Positions 1 through 5,712 of a stretch of 6,745 nt of DNA are shown here, in pieces. The position numbers and the translations under genes were made by a program. Origin of the DNA: Candidatus Nealsoniibacteriota bacterium (GTDB lineage: Bacteria; Patescibacteriota; Minisyncoccia; Minisyncoccales; GWA2-38-27); NCBI GenBank assembly GCA_003559065.1, contig PWMZ01000030.1:1-6745 (forward strand). Direction: 5' to 3'. Positions within the stretch are counted from its first letter, which is position 1, and each line of letters starts with the position of its first letter. The notes under the pieces are model-generated. The model was not told the DNA's origin, ran no database searches, and was given only the letters and a program-made list of their open reading frames with translations.

Positions 1-525
1 AAACTCAACAAGGCCAAGATCAGGCATCTCAAATGGAAAACGGGGGGCATCCGGGATTCCGTACATGTCGTGCGCAATCGGAAAAATACTGGAGTCCGTT
101 GTAAAACCGGCTTCTACTAAAATATCGAGCGCCCAGAGGGATTTCCGGGTGATGGAGTAGCTGGGCGCCCGGTAAGCCGTAATTTTTTTATTGGAAATCT
201 TTTCCAAGACAGCCTTTGCTTTGAACGTGTCCTCCCGGAATTCTTCGGGCGTGAGATCAAAAATATGCCGGTGCCAGTAACTGTGGCACCCAATTTCATG
301 GCCATCTGCAACAATGGCGGAAACGATATCCGGGTGCTTTTCCGCAAGCCACCCCACGACGAAAAACGTGGCATACACACCATGCTTTTTCAGCAGCTGC
401 AATATGACCGCCATGCCGTTATGGGCCCGCTGCTCCATGGCATCCCAATCCCGGCTTGAAACGATATCGGCAAAAGCGGCGACCTGAAAGTAATCCTCAA
501 CATCAATGGTCAAGTAATTCTGCAT
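1..525 (-). CDS. Polysaccharide deacetylase, XrtA/PEP-CTERM system type (3' part missing)
   Basis: The first 175 residues are readable; the gene runs off the left edge without a stop. This is a NodB-fold carbohydrate esterase of the subfamily that accompanies exosortase/exopolysaccharide loci and normally continues into a C-terminal DUF3473 region of roughly 100 residues, absent here only because the window ends. Seen directly: start MQNYLTIDVEDYFQV with the metal/catalytic-base motif DVED (8-11); HSYWH (81-85), the His-x3-His zinc pair; YRAPSYS (118-124), the catalytic-face motif; and DSSIFP (144-149) followed by a YGIPDAPRFP-like stretch typical of the subfamily. No signal peptide is visible, so it is probably cytoplasmic or at the inner face. 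The start at 525 was chosen because the family begins right at this motif; an in-frame extension upstream has no ATG and family homology stops. No good Shine-Dalgarno is visible. Expected role (family knowledge): removal of acetyl groups from the exopolysaccharide. Confidence 0.93.
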   Translation of the reverse strand, partial: MQNYLTIDVEDYFQVAAFADIVSSRDWDAMEQRAHNGMAVILQLLKKHGVYATFFVVGWLAEKHPDIVSAIVADGHEIGCHSYWHRHIFDLTPEEFREDTFKAKAVLEKISNKKITAYRAPSYSITRKSLWALDILVEAGFTTDSSIFPIAHDMYGIPDAPRFPFEMPDLGLVEF

Positions 526-600
526 GTCGATTGTCCATGAGCGCCTGCGCCGCAAGTATCCGCAAGAAACGGGATGCCGGAAACAAACAATAAAATAACG

Positions 601-630
601 TCATCATACCACTTTCAAGCGTGAAGGCAA
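601..630 (-). promoter_or_regulatory. Sigma-70-like extended -10 promoter for the deacetylase gene
   Basis: Reading the minus strand, TTGCCT (625-630) is followed after 16 bp by TATGAT (603-608), and the -10 is preceded by TG plus one base, the extended -10 signature. The predicted start is near 596, giving a leader of about 70 nt before the deacetylase ATG at 525. It lies just downstream of the PEP-CTERM gene terminator, so the deacetylase can be a separate transcription unit. Matches are 4/6 and 5/6 to consensus; functional use is inferred. Confidence 0.5.
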
Positions 631-663
631 GAAAACCTTACTGATTAAAGCTATTTATAGAAT

Positions 664-705
664 AAAAAAAATCGTTCCGCAAGCCTGCTGAACGATTTTT
701 TTTTT
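664..705 (-). terminator. Rho-independent terminator after the PEP-CTERM gene (bidirectional form)
   Basis: ATCGTTC (671-677) pairs perfectly with GAACGAT (690-696). After a single mismatch three more pairs (679-681 with 686-688) close a 4-nt loop. On the minus strand the stem is followed by seven T (complement of A664-670). On the plus strand it is followed by nine T (697-705), so it can stop transcription from either side. It lies about 30 bp past the PEP-CTERM stop codon. Confidence 0.88.
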
Positions 706-724
706 ATTCAACAATATGAAATGC

Positions 725-1342
725 CTATTTTTTCTCCGCTCTCCGCCGCCGGGCAAAACCAGCAAGCGTAATCAGGCCGATACCCAGCAGGAACATGCTG
801 GCAGGCTCCGGAACAGGTGTCGCATACATGGTAATGGTTGCATAGATATTTGCCGACCCGGCAGGCCCCTGCCAGAACCAGTTGCTGAAGCTCACATCGC
901 TCAGTGCAATTGAAAATTGGCCGCCTTCCCCAAAATAGACCATTTCAGGGCTATCCCACATTACATTCCACCCCTGCGTAAAGTGAAAAAGGCTGGTAAA
1001 CCCAATGGACGTAGCCCCTATGGCCTGAACCAGTTCCGGGCTTTCAAATTGGACATGCGCATCCAGGCTGCCGGGGTTGAGGTCGTCATTGTTGATCCAT
1101 GCCTCCGTTGTCCCGAGCGTGGCAAACAAAAACGTATGGGACTCTGATGGGTTCAGTGAAAACACCTCATTTCCCAGGTCCGGGTTCATGTGGGCATACA
1201 TGGCCAGGGCATCGTGCGTGCCGCTTGTATCGACACTTGATTCCGCGCCCATTTCAAACATAAAGGGAACAGCGCCTGCAATACCGCAGGTGCTGAAAAC
1301 AATCATCATAGCCGATAATAGAATGGAAATCCGGGTTTTCAT
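725..1342 (-). CDS. PEP-CTERM sorting-domain protein, secreted, function unknown
   Basis: A 205-residue exported protein. The N-terminus (MKTR, then a hydrophobic run to about residue 22, AGA before V25) is a Sec signal peptide. The C-terminus is a textbook PEP-CTERM tripartite signal: VPEP at 177-180, a hydrophobic helix of about 16 residues (183-197), then RRRR (198-201) and a short charged tail. By family knowledge this is recognised and cut by an exosortase and directs the protein to the surface or extracellular polymer. The middle (25-175) is acidic to neutral, rich in Gly, Ser, Asn and aromatic residues, has no cysteine after the signal peptide, and looks like a beta-rich domain; I do not recognise its family. 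The start at 1342 was chosen because GGAGG (1350-1354) lies 7 nt upstream and the signal peptide begins there. The reading frame is open 57 codons further, but that part is basic and falls in the leader. It is driven by the sigma-54 promoter at 1509-1524 and closed by the hairpin terminator at 671-696. No exosortase is in the window. Confidence 0.93.
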   Translation of the reverse strand: MKTRISILLSAMMIVFSTCGIAGAVPFMFEMGAESSVDTSGTHDALAMYAHMNPDLGNEVFSLNPSESHTFLFATLGTTEAWINNDDLNPGSLDAHVQFESPELVQAIGATSIGFTSLFHFTQGWNVMWDSPEMVYFGEGGQFSIALSDVSFSNWFWQGPAGSANIYATITMYATPVPEPASMFLLGIGLITLAGFARRRRAEKK

Positions 1343-1378
1343 CTCTCTTCCTCCAATTAAAAGAAAACAGAATCCCTT

Positions 1379-1449
1379 ACAGAAGCCGCAGGACCCCGGG
1401 AAACCATGCAATCTTTTGAGCACGCATCCCTGCTGTCGAACGCTTCTGT
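1379..1449 (-). promoter_or_regulatory. Structured 5' leader segment of the PEP-CTERM mRNA
   Basis: In the minus-strand transcript ACAGAAGC (complement of 1442-1449) pairs perfectly with GCUUCUGU (complement of 1379-1386). Inside, GCAGG (1429-1433) pairs with CCUGC (1388-1392), separated by an asymmetric internal loop. Within that, AUGC/GCAU (1424-1427 with 1406-1409) can form a small hairpin. The element lies between the sigma-54 start site and the Shine-Dalgarno. It does not match any riboswitch class I can recall, including the c-di-GMP-I core. Whether it is a regulatory RNA is inference. Confidence 0.45.
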
Positions 1450-1508
1450 TCTTTTTAAAACTTGAGTTCTTTTTGCTAAAAATTTTAAAACCGTATGGAA
1501 TACTAACA

Positions 1509-1524
1509 AGCAATTAGCATGCCA
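1509..1524 (-). promoter_or_regulatory. Sigma-54 (RpoN) promoter of the PEP-CTERM gene
   Basis: The minus strand reads TGGCATGCTAATTGCT. Against the consensus TGGCACG-N4-TTGCW only one defined position differs (T for C), and the invariant GG-N10-GC spacing is exact (GG 1522-1523, GC 1510-1511). The expected start is near 1498, leaving a leader of about 156 nt. A sigma-54 activator gene is encoded 1.2 kb away and the PilZ gene has an almost identical promoter. Confidence 0.82.
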
Positions 1525-1591
1525 TAAAAGGGGAAGCGCTTTTCAGGCGGGTGCAGAACACATAAAATTGAATAATTATCCGTTATTTATG

Positions 1592-1608
1592 AAACAAAGC
1601 CATTGTTT
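1592..1608. promoter_or_regulatory. Candidate enhancer (upstream activator site) for the sigma-54 promoter
   Basis: A perfect 6-bp dyad, AAACAA (1592-1597) and TTGTTT (1603-1608) with 5 bp between, is centred near 1600. That is about 100 bp upstream of the predicted sigma-54 start, the usual distance for a sigma-54 activator site. Only a single half site, TTGTTT at 2805-2810, is seen at the matching distance from the PilZ promoter, so the assignment is weak. Confidence 0.3.
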
Positions 1609-1921
1609 GCGGGCATTTGGGGCGATCGGTCAGTGCTTTGGCTTATTTTAAAAGCTATCGGGCGGGTCCTGCACATTGTCCCGGAAAAAAATTCATAAAT
1701 GCGGAAGGCTGTTTTGGAGGCTAAAACGATTCGTTCATTGCCCATAAATAGCTGAAAAAACAATTTTTATGTTACAATTGGCAAATGGTGCCGGGCATGG
1801 TTCGGTCAGAATGCAGCAACTGCCTCGCTTGCACATTGAAACGCCAAGGCAGGTGGGGAGGGATGGATAACAATAAAATATTATTAATAAAAAGCAGAGA
1901 ACGCTTTTTAAATTCGAAATA

Positions 1922-1952
1922 CCGGAATCTTTTTTCCGGACTTCCGGAAAAA
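1922..1952 (-). terminator. Hairpin cluster after the PilZ gene, possible terminator
   Basis: Three copies of the CCGGAA/TTCCGG motif lie 8 to 38 bp past the PilZ stop. TTTTTCCGG (1931-1939) and CCGGAAAAA (1944-1952) form a perfect 9-bp stem with a 4-base loop. Alternatively CCGGAA (1922-1927) pairs with TTCCGG (1934-1939). Neither stem is followed by a clean T-run on the minus strand, so intrinsic termination is uncertain. Confidence 0.35.
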
Positions 1953-1959
1953 CAGGTGG

Positions 1960-2517
1960 TTAATTGCCAAGCTCAATGGAAAGAATCGCCTGGCTGAAAT
2001 TGTCTTTAAAAGCCAGGCCGGCCTCTATGATCTGAGGATTCTCGCCCAGAATTCGGTGCCAGCAAATCTCAGCAATGCCCTGTAGCCGGGGAACGAGAAA
2101 ATCATCGCCGAAATCAAAAAGAAAGGTACGCTCCTCCTGTATCTCCCTATTGAGCAGCACGCGCATACCGCCCTGACTTAAATCCAACGTCATGGCAGTT
2201 TCAACGAAGTCACCGGTCCTGATACCAAGAATGTCAGAGCTCCGCAACAAGACTTTGCGTTTTTCCGGTACCCTTGGATGGCGACGCCTGCCAATCGCTT
2301 TCTCGCCGTTATTCTGCTGGGAGAGGGGTTCCAACTTCTCGGCATGACAATACTTGGCGTAGGTTTGGCATCTGTCATGCGCAGCCGTCAGGCAAAAATT
2401 CACCACATGAATCCGAAATGGGAAATAAATACCACCTGGAGGAAGGGCACAAGACTGCGTTTCACTTGAAAAATAGGGGCATCCTTCTGCAAACGCCCTG
2501 TCTTTAATTGAATTCAT
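1960..2517 (-). CDS. PilZ-domain protein with N-terminal cysteine-rich segment (putative c-di-GMP receptor)
   Basis: 185 residues. The C-terminal half is a PilZ domain: RRRHPR at 77-82 supplies the RxxxR motif (R78, R82), and DLSQGG at 112-117 supplies the D-x-S-x-x-G motif. Both c-di-GMP-contacting motifs are intact, so ligand binding is expected from the family. The first 60 residues carry five cysteines (13, 23, 42, 50, 57) around a GGIYFPF stretch and a FC...C pattern. Similar segments occur in Desulfobacterota regulators and may bind metal, but that is inference. No signal peptide or membrane helix is seen, so it is likely cytoplasmic. The start at 2517 has AGGAA (2526-2530) 8 nt upstream; an in-frame ATG at 2550 lacks a ribosome site. 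It has its own sigma-54 promoter (2720-2735), suggesting control by the neighbouring activator. Its target (transcription, polymer synthase or motility) cannot be told from sequence. Confidence 0.88.
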   Translation of the reverse strand: MNSIKDRAFAEGCPYFSSETQSCALPPGGIYFPFRIHVVNFCLTAAHDRCQTYAKYCHAEKLEPLSQQNNGEKAIGRRRHPRVPEKRKVLLRSSDILGIRTGDFVETAMTLDLSQGGMRVLLNREIQEERTFLFDFGDDFLVPRLQGIAEICWHRILGENPQIIEAGLAFKDNFSQAILSIELGN

Positions 2518-2566
2518 TGCGGTTATTCCTGAAATAATGCATAAACTCATACACAGGTTAATATGT

Positions 2567-2679
2567 GACGGTTTCCTGAACGTCCAATAGCTATGTTATG
2601 CGCAATCCTTCAGAATTTCACGTACGTTCAGTACGCTGGACTCGTTGGCACTGCGCAAGCCTTGATCCTGGGTTTTTTC
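2567..2679. repeat. Degenerate palindromic element in the PilZ leader
   Basis: The left half aligns with the 128-bp element at 6602-6729. It starts GACGG, then TTTC for CTTC, shares AATA and GTTA blocks and GCAAT, and later has CTTGATCC for CTGGATCT followed by a run of six T and C. The centre forms a CGTAC-GTTCA-GTACG hairpin (2630-2644) and TGCGCA occurs on both sides (2619-2624, 2652-2657). The right terminus matching the GCCGTC end is not found. It reads as an old, decayed relative, or an independent hairpin of similar layout. Confidence 0.4.
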
Positions 2680-2719
2680 TTATATTTTTTTACCCACTAT
2701 TATGACCATATATTGTATT

Positions 2720-2735
2720 TGCAAATAGCAAGCCA
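2720..2735 (-). promoter_or_regulatory. Sigma-54 (RpoN) promoter of the PilZ gene
   Basis: The minus strand reads TGGCTTGCTATTTGCA: GG (2733-2734), exactly ten bases, then GC (2721-2722), with the -12 block TTTGCA fully consensus. It is identical at 13 of 16 positions to the PEP-CTERM promoter at 1509-1524, including shared TGCTA in the normally unconserved spacer. The expected start is near 2709, giving a leader of about 190 nt to the PilZ ATG. It lies only 14 bp past the activator stop codon. Confidence 0.68.
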
Positions 2736-2748
2736 ATTTTCATTGGTT

Positions 2749-4254
2749 TTAACTTTTTAACCGCCCGGGTTTTAACCCGTAGCGCTTCAATTTTTCGTAA
2801 CAGGTTGTTTTTGCAATGCCAAGCTTCTCGCAGGCTTTTTCTATCTTTCCGTCGGACGCCTTTATAGCGCCGTTAATGACCTGGGCCTCGAACGCGGCCA
2901 GGCTTTCCTTTAACGGACGATTGATGAATTGCTCAATGTAATACGGGGCGGTCAGTTCATTTTTCCCTGTTCCGCCCTTCGTATGGATGCCCAGGGTGCC
3001 TGCTGAAATCACCCCGTTTCTCGAAAGCAGCACTGCACGCTGTATCACATTTTCCAACTCGCGAACATTGCCCGGCCAGTCATACTCAAGAAGTTTCTCA
3101 ACCACGCTGCTGGGGAGAAAAGTAACATCCTTGTTGAACCTTTCCCTGTATTTCACAAGAAAGTTCGACGCCAGGGGAACGATATCCTCCTTACGTTCAC
3201 GCAGGGGAACGAGCTGAAGGTTGATGACGTTGAGTCGGTAATACAAATCTTCCCGGAAAAGGCCCTCTTCCACCGCTCTGCTCAAATCCGTATTCGTGGC
3301 TGCAATGACGCGCACATCCACCTTGATCGGCTTATTGGACCCCAACCTGTTCAGCTCTCCTTCCTGAAGCACGCGCAGCAGGCCGGTCTGCATTCTGGCA
3401 CTGATATTGCCCACTTCATCGAGAAATATGGTCCCGCCGTCCGCATCTTCGAACTTGCCCTTATGGGTTGCCTGCGCACCGGTAAAAGCGCCCTTTTCGT
3501 AACCGAACAGATCGCTTTCAAGCAGGCTTTCCGCCACGGCGGCACAGTTAAACTTGAGATACGGCTTGCCCACCCGGTTGCTGTTCCTGTACACCATGTC
3601 GGCCGCAATCTCTTTGCCTGTACCGGATTCACCGGTTATCAGAACCGTTGCACTGGAGGCTGCTACCTGGTATATCATTTCACGCAGTGCCTTTATGGCG
3701 TGGCTGTCGCCGATCATCTGGTTCTGGCCGGTGAACCGTTCCGCCTCCTTCTTAAGGTAGTTCATTTCTTTGTATAGTTGCTGGCGCTCGATTTCTCCTT
3801 CCTTTAACGCGTCTATCTTTTCCTTAAGGACTTTTTCAATGTCCCTGCTGTATTGCTCAAGCTTGATCTCATGCTTTTTTTTCTGCGTGGTATCCCGCAA
3901 AATCAGCAGGGAAAGATCATCGTGACGATATCCTTCGAAAGGGACATGACTGTAGTCAACATAAAAGGAATCGTTGATTTTTCTTTGATGAACCTTCCCG
4001 TATTCTTTTGCCTTTTCAGTACATGCAAAGGGACAAGCATCCGCATCGCAAGGATTTTCGGACCCAACGATCACCTCATGGCACTTTTTCCCCTCCTGGT
4101 TGCCGAAGCGGTCAAGGGCCGCGATGTTCATGCGCTCTATGATAAAATCATTCTTTACAATGAAAAGCATGTCGGGCAACAGGTCAAACAATGCCTTATT
4201 GTTGGCTGACAACCGTATGATTTCGTCCTGCTTGCTTGTCGCGATTTCCTGCAT
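2749..4254 (-). CDS. PAS-domain sigma-54-dependent transcriptional activator
   Basis: 501 residues in three parts. A PAS sensor (about 19-125) contains the cluster C58, C69, C74, C78, likely a metal or redox site. A charged coiled-coil linker spans about 127-175. The AAA+ sigma-54 interaction domain (about 177-410) has Walker A GESGTGKE (208-215), the sigma-54-contacting GAFTGA loop (255-260), Walker B GGTIFLDE (273-280), the REDLYYRL arginine-finger region (334-341) and WPGNVREL (393-400), all intact. The C-terminus is a Fis-type helix-turn-helix (about 465-495, [21 protein letters not shown] region). There is no receiver domain, so control should come from the PAS input and not from phosphorylation. 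I prefer the ATG at 4254, with GGTGA 5 nt upstream. The frame opens three codons earlier at a GTG (4263) that overlaps that ribosome site. It sits 29 bp after the sugar transferase and is probably co-transcribed with it. Likely targets are the sigma-54 promoters at 2720-2735 and 1509-1524. Confidence 0.95.
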   Translation of the reverse strand: MQEIATSKQDEIIRLSANNKALFDLLPDMLFIVKNDFIIERMNIAALDRFGNQEGKKCHEVIVGSENPCDADACPFACTEKAKEYGKVHQRKINDSFYVDYSHVPFEGYRHDDLSLLILRDTTQKKKHEIKLEQYSRDIEKVLKEKIDALKEGEIERQQLYKEMNYLKKEAERFTGQNQMIGDSHAIKALREMIYQVAASSATVLITGESGTGKEIAADMVYRNSNRVGKPYLKFNCAAVAESLLESDLFGYEKGAFTGAQATHKGKFEDADGGTIFLDEVGNISARMQTGLLRVLQEGELNRLGSNKPIKVDVRVIAATNTDLSRAVEEGLFREDLYYRLNVINLQLVPLRERKEDIVPLASNFLVKYRERFNKDVTFLPSSVVEKLLEYDWPGNVRELENVIQRAVLLSRNGVISAGTLGIHTKGGTGKNELTAPYYIEQFINRPLKESLAAFEAQVINGAIKASDGKIEKACEKLGIAKTTCYEKLKRYGLKPGRLKS

Positions 4255-4283
4255 CTGAATCACCCTGAAGGTTGTTTGTTGTT

Positions 4284-5663
4284 CTAACGGGCACCTTTCT
4301 GCAGCAACACCACTTTTATCGTTTGAAATATTGTCGCCAGGTCCATACCAATGGAAAGATTCTTTATATAATAAAGGTCATATTCAAGCTTCCGCAATGC
4401 GTCTTCCACAGACGCGCCGTAGGGATAAGAAACCTGCGCCCAGCCGGTAATGCCCGGTTTCACCACATGGCGGATATTGTAATAAGGGATGCTTCTGGCC
4501 AACTCCTCCACGAAAACAGGGCGTTCGGGCCGGGGCCCCACAAAGGACATTTCACCCCGGAGCACATTGATCAGCTGGGGCAGCTCATCAATACGGGTCT
4601 TGCGGATAAACCGCCCGCACCGGGTCACCCGGTCATCGTCTTTTTTTGCCCATGTCACCCCGTCTTTTTCAGCATCTGAAACCATGGAGCGGAATTTGAT
4701 AACATTAAAAATTCTGCCATTTTTCCCCACCCTCTCCTGCCGGTAAAACACATCCCCCTCGGATTCCAGCTTAATAGCAACTGCGGTTAACAGGAAGACC
4801 GGGAATGCCATCATTAGCATGGCGGCTGAAACACCAATATCGATGATGCGCTTGATCCCCCTTTTCACCAGACCCACGTAAAACCCGTCAGCAAAAAGGA
4901 GCAGGGAGGGGTTAACCCTTTCGACCATGATCTTTCCCGTAAGGCTCTCATAAAACCGCTCAACATTGAGAATCTCGATGCCCATGAACTTATACTGGAT
5001 CAGGTCGTGCATGGGCACGCCCCTTTTCTCATCGACCGCCAGTACGATCTTTTCAATTTTTCGCTGCATGCAAAGGGGGGTAAGCTCTTTAATATCTGAA
5101 AAAACCGGAATGCCATCCTGTGAAATCAATGGGTTTTTGCTGCCGACGAATGCGGCGATTTTGAAACCGGAATCCTTTTTCCCATCTATTGCCGAAACAA
5201 CTTCCCCGGCGACCTTGCCGGTCCCGATAATGGCGATGGGCTTGGTAAACATCCGGCGCTCAAGGAGTTTGAAATAAAAAAACCGCCACGAGAAAATGAC
5301 CATGCCTGCTGTCAGCAACGCAAAAAAGAATACCTCGGTTGAAATGATTAAAACAGGAAAGAAAAAATAAAGAACCGACAATGTGATGCATCCAAAGCCG
5401 AAGGCCTGGATGACCTGAAGGATATGTTCTGAAAACTTTGGGATTATGGAAAGGTCATACAAATCAAAATAGTAGAAGCACAACAGAAAAACAATCGTAA
5501 CGACCGCGGCCCGAATACCATATACGACAAACAGTTCGCTGTAATGATCATATCCCGCCCAGGGAATGAAAACAGCGTTGACAATCAGAAAAATGAGCAC
5601 TCCCTCACCTGCCACGAAAAAAATATTTCGCCAGGGGTAGTATTTTTTCATTATGTGGGGCAT
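4284..5663 (-). CDS. Polysaccharide-initiating sugar transferase, PEP-CTERM/EPS type (polyprenyl-phosphate hexose-1-phosphate transferase)
   Basis: 459 residues with the full architecture of the large, polytopic initiating transferases (WbaP/EpsB-like). Hydrophobic helices lie near 13-34, 48-64, 84-104 and 106-126. A soluble Rossmann-like domain follows (about 140-260, IAIIGTGKVAGE at 143-154). A re-entrant helix (about 274-297) comes next, and then the catalytic bacterial sugar transferase domain. Its hallmarks are intact: KFRSM (323-327), RIDELPQL with the Asp-Glu pair at 359-360, GPRPERP (376-382) and PGITGWAQ (403-410). By family knowledge it moves a sugar-1-phosphate from a nucleotide sugar to undecaprenyl phosphate at the inner membrane, the first step of repeat-unit assembly; the sugar is not predictable. 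Start choice is uncertain: the ATG at 5663 and one at 5651 both lack a Shine-Dalgarno, and a hairpin fills the gap before them. The upstream tyrosine-kinase gene ends 49 bp away and the sigma-54 activator begins 29 bp beyond. Confidence 0.95.
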   Translation of the reverse strand: MPHIMKKYYPWRNIFFVAGEGVLIFLIVNAVFIPWAGYDHYSELFVVYGIRAAVVTIVFLLCFYYFDLYDLSIIPKFSEHILQVIQAFGFGCITLSVLYFFFPVLIISTEVFFFALLTAGMVIFSWRFFYFKLLERRMFTKPIAIIGTGKVAGEVVSAIDGKKDSGFKIAAFVGSKNPLISQDGIPVFSDIKELTPLCMQRKIEKIVLAVDEKRGVPMHDLIQYKFMGIEILNVERFYESLTGKIMVERVNPSLLLFADGFYVGLVKRGIKRIIDIGVSAAMLMMAFPVFLLTAVAIKLESEGDVFYRQERVGKNGRIFNVIKFRSMVSDAEKDGVTWAKKDDDRVTRCGRFIRKTRIDELPQLINVLRGEMSFVGPRPERPVFVEELARSIPYYNIRHVVKPGITGWAQVSYPYGASVEDALRKLEYDLYYIKNLSIGMDLATIFQTIKVVLLQKGAR

Positions 5664-5665
5664 GT

Positions 5666-5708
5666 GTTGTCGCTATTTTTCAAATATGGTGAAAAATACT
5701 GAAACAAC
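5666..5708 (-). other. Nested hairpin filling the tyrosine kinase / sugar transferase gap
   Basis: TATTTTTCA (5674-5682) and TGAAAAATA (5690-5698) form a perfect 9-bp inverted repeat with a 7-base loop. Outside it GTTGT (5666-5670) pairs with ACAAC (5704-5708). The structure occupies nearly all of the 49-bp gap and ends 2 nt before the transferase ATG, which has no visible Shine-Dalgarno. There is no T-run after it, so it is not an intrinsic terminator. A role in translation or mRNA processing is inference. Confidence 0.5.
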
Positions 5709-5712
5709 TGTC

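Larger units (their letters stand above)
1525..1959. other. Non-coding 435-bp stretch upstream of the PEP-CTERM promoter
   Basis: No convincing gene. It carries small symmetric sites that could serve as activator-binding sites for the sigma-54 promoter at 1509-1524: AAACAA-N5-TTGTTT (1592-1608), about 100 bp before the predicted start, and AACGA-T-TCGTT (1725-1735), about 230 bp before it. The part near 1870-1910 is very A+T-rich. The right end holds the CCGGAA hairpins that follow the PilZ gene. Confidence 0.5.

Noticed and set aside
1453..1490. Direct repeat TTTTAAAA twice, 30 bp apart, in the PEP-CTERM leader.
   Set aside because: Short and A+T-only, likely by chance.
1343..1513. Open 57-codon extension upstream of the PEP-CTERM start.
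   Set aside because: A strong Shine-Dalgarno and the signal peptide both place the start at 1342, and the extension lies in the leader, extending past the predicted transcription start.
1795..1862. Stretch with a CTGCCT/AGGCAG stem and a CCAAGGCAG string resembling part of bacterial SRP RNA.
   Set aside because: The conserved SRP tetraloop and symmetric-loop bases are absent and the fold does not close; the resemblance is to a short string only.
1863..1997. Plus-strand frame of 44 codons with a purine-rich stretch before the ATG (MDNNKILLIKSRERFLNS...), superficially like the first strand of a response regulator.
   Set aside because: The acidic residues of a receiver are missing, it is very short, it runs antisense into the PilZ 3' end, and no promoter is convincing.
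2645..2660. Plus-strand TGGCACTGCGCAAGCC, a sigma-54-like site with exact GG-N10-GC spacing.
   Set aside because: The -12 block is AAGC instead of TTGC, it lies inside the degenerate palindromic element, and it points at the 3' end of the activator gene with no plus-strand gene to serve.
2716..2727. Perfect 12-bp palindrome TATTTGCAAATA, operator-like.
   Set aside because: It overlaps the -12 block of the PilZ sigma-54 promoter, and an A+T-rich palindrome of this size is not enough to claim an operator.
2733..2746. CCAAT-TTTC-ATTGG hairpin just past the activator stop codon.
   Set aside because: The stem is only 5 bp, there is no T-run on the minus strand, and it overlaps the sigma-54 promoter, so I do not call it a terminator.
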